NCBI GenBank assembly: GCA_021794835.1
Contig: JAJYQA010000027.1
Location: 1-64,000 of the forward strand
DNA: 64,000 nt
Direction of reading: 5' to 3'
Origin: Actinomycetes bacterium
Lineage (GTDB): Bacteria; Actinomycetota; Aquicultoria; Aquicultorales; Aquicultoraceae
Shown here: piece by piece, positions 58,210 through 64,000 of the stretch
Numbering within the stretch: the stretch's first letter is position 1
Layout: every line of letters starts with the position of its first letter
Position numbers and translations under genes: made by a program
Notes under the pieces: generated by a model
Database searches by the model: none
What the model was told of the DNA's origin: nothing
Seen by the model: the letters and a program-made list of their open reading frames with translations, nothing else

Positions 58210-59013
58210 ATGGTGAAGAAACGGGCTGATGCCTATCTTGCGGAAACCGGAATAGCAAGTAGTCGCGAGCAGGCACACCGGCTTATAGAAGAGGGGAAAG
58301 TATTTGCGAATGGAAAGCCGGTGGCTAAGCCGGCAAGCCTCATTGAAGCTGGTAGCCATATTACCTTACTTGAAAAGTCCTCGTATGTATCCCGGGGCGG
58401 TCTTAAGCTTGAGAAAGCCCTTCACGTTTTTGGAATAAATCCCGAAAGAAAAGTCGGCATTGATGTTGGTGCATCTACGGGTGGTTTTACCGATTGCCTC
58501 CTTAAACATGGCGCAAGGCAGGTTGTCGCAATTGATGTTGGCTATGGCCAACTTGCCTGGCCGCTCAGGCATGATCCCAGGGTCGTCGTGATGGAGAGAA
58601 CCAATATCCGTTATGTAAAACCTGAAGACCTCCCAAATCTAGCTGATATAATCACGATTGATGTATCCTTTATCTCCCTTACGAAAGTCCACGAAAGCGT
58701 AGCTAGGTTGCTTAAGCCGGATGGTGTGATAATCGCGCTAGTTAAGCCGCAGTTTGAGGCCGGTAGAGAGCGTGTCGGCAAGAAAGGCGTGGTTAAAGAC
58801 CCCGAAGTACATAAAGATATTTTGCGACATATCTGGGATTTTTACGAGCGGAGCGGAATGTTTGTGCGGGGACTTACTTTTTCGCCGATCAAGGGTCCTG
58901 AAGGAAATATCGAGTTTCTTATGTACATCTCGCGGCAGGATTCAGCTGCTTTAGGAACCGAAAAAGAAGAGATGATAAGCAAGATCGTAGAAGAGGCGCA
59001 TCGTAGCCTCTAA
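58210..59013 (+). CDS. tlyA: TlyA-type rRNA 2'-O-methyltransferase
   Basis: A 267-residue protein. The N-terminal S4 RNA-binding domain is at about 5-60 (RADAYLAETGIASSREQAHRL). An FtsJ-like Rossmann methyltransferase domain follows, with the SAM site GIDVGASTGGFTDCLLKHGA and catalytic residues in KPQFEAGRE. In actinobacteria TlyA methylates 16S and 23S rRNA 2'-OH groups. It opens the tlyA-nadK-recN-steA block. Confidence 0.93.
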   Translation: MVKKRADAYLAETGIASSREQAHRLIEEGKVFANGKPVAKPASLIEAGSHITLLEKSSYVSRGGLKLEKALHVFGINPERKVGIDVGASTGGFTDCLLKHGARQVVAIDVGYGQLAWPLRHDPRVVVMERTNIRYVKPEDLPNLADIITIDVSFISLTKVHESVARLLKPDGVIIALVKPQFEAGRERVGKKGVVKDPEVHKDILRHIWDFYERSGMFVRGLTFSPIKGPEGNIEFLMYISRQDSAALGTEKEEMISKIVEEAHRSL

Positions 59014-59053
59014 CTTTTATTAACCGGCAGCACTAAGCAACTAGATATACTGC

Positions 59054-59082
59054 GTGCCAATTTGGCACAAATATCTTATAAT
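59054..59082 (+). promoter_or_regulatory. nadK promoter overlapped by a 15-bp palindrome
   Basis: GTGCCAATTTGGCAC (59054-59068) is a perfect palindrome around a central T. Its left part is also the -35-like GTGCCA, 17 bp before TATAAT (59077-59082). A repressor bound here would block transcription of nadK and the genes after it. Regulator unknown. Confidence 0.55.
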
Positions 59083-59128
59083 ATATAAGGTTGTAATATT
59101 GAGTGACGGGGGCTGAATAAGCAATCCT

Positions 59129-59995
59129 ATGCCTACCAAAATAAATACTATAACGGTCGTCCCAAACCTGGAGAAAGCTGATGTCCCAAGCATCACTTCA
59201 GACCTTATTGAATGGTTTAGTGAACGCGATGTTAAGGCTGTAATCCCCGAGGGCAATGCCATAGAGCTTGGACGCCCTGATTTAGCGGGCGATGATCTAG
59301 CGATTCAAGGTAGCGGGGCTGCAGTATGTCTGGGTGGCGACGGCACCATCTTAAGGGCCGTTCGTATGCTAAAGGGTGCGCCGGTTCCAATAGTCGGAAT
59401 TAATCTTGGCCGGGTCGGGTTTTTATCGGAAGTCGAGTACGCCGACATGTACCCGGCCATGGAGAGATTGATTAATGGTGGTTTTAGTGTTGATAAGCGA
59501 ATGATGCTTAAATGCACCGTTAGGACTGGCGATATCGCGCAGGATTACCTTGCATTAAACGAAATAGTTATAGAGCGAAGCTGCTTACAACGCATGCTGG
59601 TTATGGACGTCTATATAAACGATATCCCGTTTAGCAGGTACACGGCCGATGGTCTGATATTTGCCACACCTACCGGATCGACCGCCTATTTGTTTTCCGC
59701 TGGCGGTCCGGTGGTCTCGCCAGCAAACGAGCTCATTCTTTTTGCACCGATTAATCCACACTCGCTCTTTGATAGGACGGTGGTTTTGGGAGCACAGGAT
59801 AGGCTAAAGATTGAACTTACCAAGAGTCTAGATGCCACTATAGGTGTTGACGGCTTCCCCGTTTTAGAAACGGTAGTCAATTCTTTTGTTATCGAGAAGG
59901 CGGATTCAAAAGTCCTTCTTATAAAACTAAAAGAAAAAAGCTTTTATACTCGGTTTAAGGAAAAGCTTCGCGTTTGGGATACCTGGCTGCGTTAG
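59129..59995 (+). CDS. nadK: NAD kinase
   Basis: A 288-residue ATP- or polyphosphate-dependent NAD kinase. It has the GGDGTILRAV motif (about residues 71-80) with the catalytic Asp, the ALNEIVIER substrate segment, TPTGSTAYLFSAGGPVV and FAPINPHSLFDRTVVL. It makes NADP. The start lacks a good ribosome site. recN begins eight bases after its stop. Confidence 0.95.
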   Translation: MPTKINTITVVPNLEKADVPSITSDLIEWFSERDVKAVIPEGNAIELGRPDLAGDDLAIQGSGAAVCLGGDGTILRAVRMLKGAPVPIVGINLGRVGFLSEVEYADMYPAMERLINGGFSVDKRMMLKCTVRTGDIAQDYLALNEIVIERSCLQRMLVMDVYINDIPFSRYTADGLIFATPTGSTAYLFSAGGPVVSPANELILFAPINPHSLFDRTVVLGAQDRLKIELTKSLDATIGVDGFPVLETVVNSFVIEKADSKVLLIKLKEKSFYTRFKEKLRVWDTWLR

Positions 59996-60003
59996 GTGAA
60001 TAA

Positions 60004-61746
60004 ATGCTGCAAGAGCTTTACATAAGCAACTTAGCCCTTATAGATAAAGCACGAGTCCAATTTGGCGATGGATTGAATATACTTACCGGCGAGACCGGGG
60101 CCGGTAAGACGGTCATTGTAGGTGCGGTAAATCTTCTACTGGGTAGCCGCGCCGATACGTCCCTTATCAGAAGGGGAAGTGGCAAAGCCGAGGTGCAGGG
60201 CCTTTTCTCAATCCCGCCAGGGCTTAAAGTCATGGATGAAAAAATCAGCGATCTTATCGAGGACGAAGACCAGCTTATTGTACGCCGCATATTGTCCTCA
60301 GATGGTAAGAATAAGTGCTATGTTAACGACCGTATGGTAACGCTTGGGACATTGTCTGATATTACCAGACATCTAATCGACCTTCATGGTCAACACGAAC
60401 ACCAATCCCTTTTTAAAATATCCTCACACATAGACTTTCTTGATAAGTACGGCGGCGAAGAGCTGCTTGGGCTTCGCCGGCAGTTCCAAGAAAAAAGCAG
60501 GGCGCTAAGAAATCTAAGACAAGAACTTTCACATCTTAAGCTCGCCGAGAGAGAGCTTCTTGCCAAAAAGGATCTTCTTGAGTTTCAAATAAACGAGATA
60601 GAGAAGGCGGCTCTTGCCCCCGGCGAGGATATCGAGATTGCTAAAGAGCGGGATATCCTAAGAAACGCCGAGAAAATATACGCTGCCCTTGCCAATTCAA
60701 ACAGCCTGCTTACGGAAAATGCAGAAATCACCCCGGCTACCGAACTTATCGCGCAGGCTGTCGATGAGCTACGGGCAATCTCTAATCTGGATCAAGACCT
60801 TGCTCTTATGGCCGATCGGTTAAACGGACTTTTAATAGAAATCGAAGATTGTGCGGCAAATCTTAGGGATTATAGCTTAAGGCTTGATTTTCCATCGGGA
60901 AGGCTGCAAGAAGTAGAAGATCGCCTGGCTTTGCTATCCCTTTTAAAGAAAAAGTACGGATCTACAATAGAAGAAATCCTTACCTATAAGGATGGGGCGT
61001 CTAGGGAGCTTCTTCTTTGCGATACCTCGAGCGAGAGGATAGAAAAGCTCGGGGCGGATATCCAGGAGGCTGAAAAAGAGCTCTTAGAGATTGCTGTCTC
61101 GCAAAGCGACAGGCGAAAGGAGGTGGCGCGAAAGTTTGCAGAAGAAGTAAGAAGAGAACTCGCAGATTTAGATATGCCAAGCGCAAGTTTTGAGGTATCA
61201 TTTAGCAGGGAGCAAGATGACGACGGATTATTCGTTGGCAGGGAGAAGGTAAAACTCCTTTTGTATGGAATAGACAAAGTAGAGTTCATGGTATCGGCAA
61301 ACAAGGGAGAGCCAGCTATGCCCCTAGTAAAAATAGCGTCGGGGGGCGAGATATCAAGAGTTATGCTGGCATTAAAGATAGTGCTGGCCGATGCGGATGA
61401 GGTGCCCACCCTTATCTTCGATGAAGTGGATGCGGGGATAGGGGGCAAAACCGCCACGGCGGTTGGGCAAAAGATGTCGATTTTAAGCCGGAGGCACCAA
61501 GTAATGGCAGTCACACATCTGCCGCAGATTGCAAGCTTTGCCGATAAGCATTTCTCGGTAGCAAAGCGGGAGGTTGCCAACCGCACGATAACTGAGGTTA
61601 GGGAGCTTTTAAGCCAGGATAGAATAGGCGAGGTGGCAAGGCTATTAAGCGGTGCCCTTTCAGAAGTGTCGCTTAAACATGCAGGAGAGTTGGTAGAAGA
61701 AGCGCGGAAGAGTAAATACGAGTTGATTGATGAAAAAACGAACTAA
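60004..61746 (+). CDS. recN: DNA repair protein RecN
   Basis: A 580-residue SMC-like ATPase. N-terminal Walker A is GETGAGKTVIVGAVNLLLGSRA. A coiled-coil arm covers about 155-390. The C-terminal signature is VKIASGGEISRVMLALK with Walker B LIFDEVDAGIGGKTA. It binds DNA ends in double-strand break repair. The next gene overlaps its 3' end by 17 bases. Confidence 0.96.
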   Translation: MLQELYISNLALIDKARVQFGDGLNILTGETGAGKTVIVGAVNLLLGSRADTSLIRRGSGKAEVQGLFSIPPGLKVMDEKISDLIEDEDQLIVRRILSSDGKNKCYVNDRMVTLGTLSDITRHLIDLHGQHEHQSLFKISSHIDFLDKYGGEELLGLRRQFQEKSRALRNLRQELSHLKLAERELLAKKDLLEFQINEIEKAALAPGEDIEIAKERDILRNAEKIYAALANSNSLLTENAEITPATELIAQAVDELRAISNLDQDLALMADRLNGLLIEIEDCAANLRDYSLRLDFPSGRLQEVEDRLALLSLLKKKYGSTIEEILTYKDGASRELLLCDTSSERIEKLGADIQEAEKELLEIAVSQSDRRKEVARKFAEEVRRELADLDMPSASFEVSFSREQDDDGLFVGREKVKLLLYGIDKVEFMVSANKGEPAMPLVKIASGGEISRVMLALKIVLADADEVPTLIFDEVDAGIGGKTATAVGQKMSILSRRHQVMAVTHLPQIASFADKHFSVAKREVANRTITEVRELLSQDRIGEVARLLSGALSEVSLKHAGELVEEARKSKYELIDEKTN

Positions 61747-62614
61747 GATTATAGTTTTAGCTAAAATCCCAACCGATATTGCAGCTAAAGCGAGAGGTGA
61801 GGTATCAGTTGGGGCTTCAGCTGAGAGCGCGGCCAGGCGCATAGCAGTAAAGCGGATCATTAGGAGAAGGAAGCGGCTTTTAAGGCTCCGAAGAGGTCTG
61901 CTGGCAATATCAATAGTCATTTTGCTTGGGGCTATGAGCTATGTCGTAAGGGGGTTTGGTGCGGCCAAGAGTGACCATCACTATGCGGTGAAAACCAAAG
62001 CAGTTGATGCACAACTGCTGGCAAACAAGCAAATTTACAACTGCTTTGTCACGGTCGGCTCAACCGGTCTGAAGCTATCTTTGCCAGCAAAGTTTGGCAA
62101 TGTAATAGGGGTAGGGTTTCATCAGGCCGAGAGAAAAAATGCTTATCCAATGGTCCCAACGGTAGCTTGCTTTGGTATAAACGAGACTACGACAACTGTG
62201 CGAAACGCTATTTTAAGTTCGAAAGGTCCTGTGCTGTTTACAATGTCCTCCCGCGGACGCGGAAGCCCATTTACGTCCGCGGCAGATATAGCACTATTGC
62301 CAGATTCAGATGTTTATAGTCCAGTCGACGGTGTAGTCACGCTGGTTAGGACATATAACTTATATGGCCGGCTGATGGATTACCAAGTGGATATACAACC
62401 GGATGGGCATCCAGATTTAAGAGTTGCAATAATACATATTAAGAATATACAAGCAGCGAATGGACAGAGGGTAACGCGTCAAAAAACGATTATAGGGCGA
62501 ATGAGGCCTTTGCCTGAGATATCAAGCCAAATACTAGAGTACTTACCGCATCAAGCCGACCATGTTCATATCCAAGTTAATCCTGCAACGGCAGAGGATA
62601 ATGTCAGGGACTAA
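61730..62614 (+). CDS. Membrane-anchored protein with a degenerate M23/LytM-like domain
   Basis: A 294-residue protein. A basic cytoplasmic region (40-60, rich in Arg/Lys) precedes one membrane helix (about 58-75). The extracytoplasmic part ends in a domain resembling duplicated-hybrid-motif M23 peptidases: VYSPVDGVVTLVRTYNLYG, then AIIHIKN, GQRV.RQKTIIGR and a final DHVHIQVNP like the HxH of LytM. The first metal-ligand motif (HxxxD) is not evident, so it may be a non-catalytic activator. It overlaps recN and precedes steA, and is probably linked to cell-wall cleavage at division. Start 61727 or 61730. Confidence 0.6.
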   Translation: MKKRTKIIVLAKIPTDIAAKARGEVSVGASAESAARRIAVKRIIRRRKRLLRLRRGLLAISIVILLGAMSYVVRGFGAAKSDHHYAVKTKAVDAQLLANKQIYNCFVTVGSTGLKLSLPAKFGNVIGVGFHQAERKNAYPMVPTVACFGINETTTTVRNAILSSKGPVLFTMSSRGRGSPFTSAADIALLPDSDVYSPVDGVVTLVRTYNLYGRLMDYQVDIQPDGHPDLRVAIIHIKNIQAANGQRVTRQKTIIGRMRPLPEISSQILEYLPHQADHVHIQVNPATAEDNVRD

Positions 62615-62715
62615 GCCAAGGCCGTAACTTATCAGCCGTCCAGTACATTGCAAAGATAGGAAAACTAATGTTAAGGTAAAAACAATGCCGATAGTCGATT
62701 TTGAAAAGGTGTGTT

Positions 62716-63999
62716 ATGGAGGAACCTAGTAAATTACTTAGCAAAGAGACTAGTGCTCCAACTAATGATATAAACAAGTTATTGTCAGCCAATGATAGTT
62801 TAAATATAGATATGCTTAGAAGTAGAAAGCATTCGAGGTTTTCTTTGCTAAACTACAAGAATAAAGAGGCTGCGGCTATGCATTTTGAGGGTGTAGCCAA
62901 GCTCGATAAAAAGACAAAGAAGCTAGTAAAGCGGCTGCATAGCGGCGATATTGCGATTATTGACCATGAAGACCTAGATAGAGTTACAGCCGAGGCTCTG
63001 GTTGAAACAGGTGTCGATGTGGTTATAAACGCAAGCTGTTTTACCTCAGGGAAATATCCAAACACAGGCCCGGCAATTCTTTCCGCGGCAGGAATCTACC
63101 TGATAGATAATGTCGGTGGGCAGATTTTTAACTTGGTCAAAGAGGGAGCGCACATAAGCGTGCAGGGCGAAACTATCTATCTGGACGAAAAAGCGGTTGC
63201 AAGCGGCAAAAAGCTAACCCATATGGCCCTTGCGAGGGAATATGAGAAGGCCAACAGCAGGTTGGGCAAAGAGCTTGAGAAGTTCGCTGTAAACACGCTT
63301 GAATACATGCAGAAGGAGAAAGAGCTGATCCTTGATGGCTCTAAGGTACCTGAGACCCGAATTAATTTCAAAGGTCGCCATGTTCTTATTGTGGTCAGAG
63401 GGTACGATTACAAGGCGGATTTGAAAGCGCTCAGGACTTATATCCGCGAGGTGAAACCGATATTGATAGGTGTTGATGGAGGAGCAGATGCCTTGATTGA
63501 AGAGGGCTATACTCCAGATATTATTATCGGGGACATGGACAGCGTTGTTGACGGTACTTTACGCCGTGGGGCCGAGCTTATTGTACATGCCTATCCAGGG
63601 GGTAAAGCTCCAGGTCTTAAAAGACTTGAAAAGCTTGGCCTGCCATCGATTATATTTGAGGCTGCCGGAACCAGCGAGGATATTGCAATGATCTTGGCGT
63701 ACGAAAAGGGTGCGGATCTCATTGTTGCAGTCGGGAGCCACTTAAACTTGATAGAATTTCTCGACAAAGGTCGAAAGGGCGCGTCCAGCACGTTTCTAGT
63801 TCGCCTGAAAATAGGCAGTAAGCTTGTTGACGCAAAAGGCGTTAACAAGCTGTATAGATCAAATATAAAAATAAGCTACCTCATAATCCTGTTTTTAGCT
63901 GGCATGAGTGCTATCACCGCTATAGTAGCAGCTTCGCCAAGCATAAGACAGTCAGTTCACTTGCTCGTAATCCAACTCAAACTTATGCTAGGAATATAA
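62716..63999 (+). CDS. steA: SteA-like cytokinetic/septation protein
   Basis: A 427-residue protein similar to actinobacterial SteA. It has an N-terminal region with GVAKLDKKTKKLVKRL and IIDHEDLDRVTAEALV, then a thiamine-pyrophosphokinase-like fold containing GVDGGADALIEEGYTPDIIIGDMDS, a predicted coiled segment, and one C-terminal membrane helix (about 385-408). In Corynebacterium SteA works with the membrane protein SteB to control peptidoglycan hydrolysis at septation; steB would be expected just past the window edge. ATG 62716 has AAGGTG seven bases upstream. Confidence 0.85.
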   Translation: MEEPSKLLSKETSAPTNDINKLLSANDSLNIDMLRSRKHSRFSLLNYKNKEAAAMHFEGVAKLDKKTKKLVKRLHSGDIAIIDHEDLDRVTAEALVETGVDVVINASCFTSGKYPNTGPAILSAAGIYLIDNVGGQIFNLVKEGAHISVQGETIYLDEKAVASGKKLTHMALAREYEKANSRLGKELEKFAVNTLEYMQKEKELILDGSKVPETRINFKGRHVLIVVRGYDYKADLKALRTYIREVKPILIGVDGGADALIEEGYTPDIIIGDMDSVVDGTLRRGAELIVHAYPGGKAPGLKRLEKLGLPSIIFEAAGTSEDIAMILAYEKGADLIVAVGSHLNLIEFLDKGRKGASSTFLVRLKIGSKLVDAKGVNKLYRSNIKISYLIILFLAGMSAITAIVAASPSIRQSVHLLVIQLKLMLGI

Positions 64000-64000
64000 A

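Noticed and set aside
59054-59082. Sigma-54 promoter (TTGGCAC match)
   Set aside because: The TTGGCAC is there, but no GC-containing -12 element follows at the required distance; a sigma-70 type promoter with an overlapping palindrome fits better.
60984-61586. Antisense ORF of 200 codons inside recN
   Set aside because: It lies fully opposite the conserved RecN C-terminal domain and has Ser-rich shadow-type composition.

Overview
The window is a contiguous, gene-dense piece of a bacterial chromosome, almost entirely housekeeping in content. It most likely comes from a deep-branching, anaerobic member of the Actinobacteriota. The best evidence is the block at the right end, tlyA-nadK-recN-(membrane protein)-steA, an arrangement typical of actinobacterial chromosomes. 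It is combined with a complete type IV pilus system, an NADH/ferredoxin-type iron-sulfur flavoenzyme and frequent TTG/GTG starts behind strong Shine-Dalgarno sequences. The exact lineage is inference.

Layout. 1-2.1 kb: a LuxR-family response regulator and a membrane GAF protein that looks like a histidine kinase cut off before its kinase domain, read leftwards from a ~70-bp tandem-repeat promoter region. 2.1-8.4 kb: a small Lrp-type ligand-binding protein, then NuoE-like, NuoF-like and a very large NuoG/GltD/molybdopterin-fold subunit that carries a one-base frameshift. 8.5-12.5 kb: nitrogen control (glnB divergent from glnE) and a YciC-like membrane protein. 12.5-22.1 kb: typA, archease-rtcB RNA repair, a degenerate rRNA methyltransferase, rarA, a small exported protein interrupted by two in-frame TGA codons, and uvrA. 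22.3-31.4 kb: hisG, pabB-pabC, a class A penicillin-binding protein, a NifU-like protein, a U32 peptidase-family protein, a YqeG phosphatase and aroE. 31.4-45.6 kb: the type IV pilus locus (two pilB ATPases, pilT, pilC, major pilin, pilD, a PilX-like protein with SGN repeats, minor pilins including one with fibronectin-type domains, pilM-N-O-P). 45.7-50.8 kb: shikimate genes aroC-K-B-Q, an Xaa-Pro peptidase and efp. 51-58.2 kb: a carboxyltransferase-BCCP fusion, biotin carboxylase, nusB, xseB, ispA and dxs. 58.2-64 kb: the actinobacterial tlyA-to-steA block.

How the genes work together. The aro genes and aroE make chorismate, which pabB/pabC turn into p-aminobenzoate for folate. ispA and dxs feed isoprenoid synthesis. 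The carboxyltransferase-BCCP fusion with AccC looks like a two-subunit pyruvate carboxylase sitting where an ordinary accB-accC pair would be. The pilus operon encodes extension and retraction motors, assembly platform, peptidase, pilin and tip-like minor pilins.

The intergenic spaces are notable. They carry a dispersed stem-loop family (core AGTTGCCC...GGGC), several families of degenerate short-word repeats, and one copy of the TTGTCATTGCG...CGTGGCAATCT type element. I found no tRNA, rRNA, CRISPR array, prophage or intact insertion sequence. The least explained items are the Mo-ligand-lacking NuoG/GltD-type subunit, the SGN-repeat pilus protein, the M23-like protein between recN and steA, and the dispersed stem-loops.
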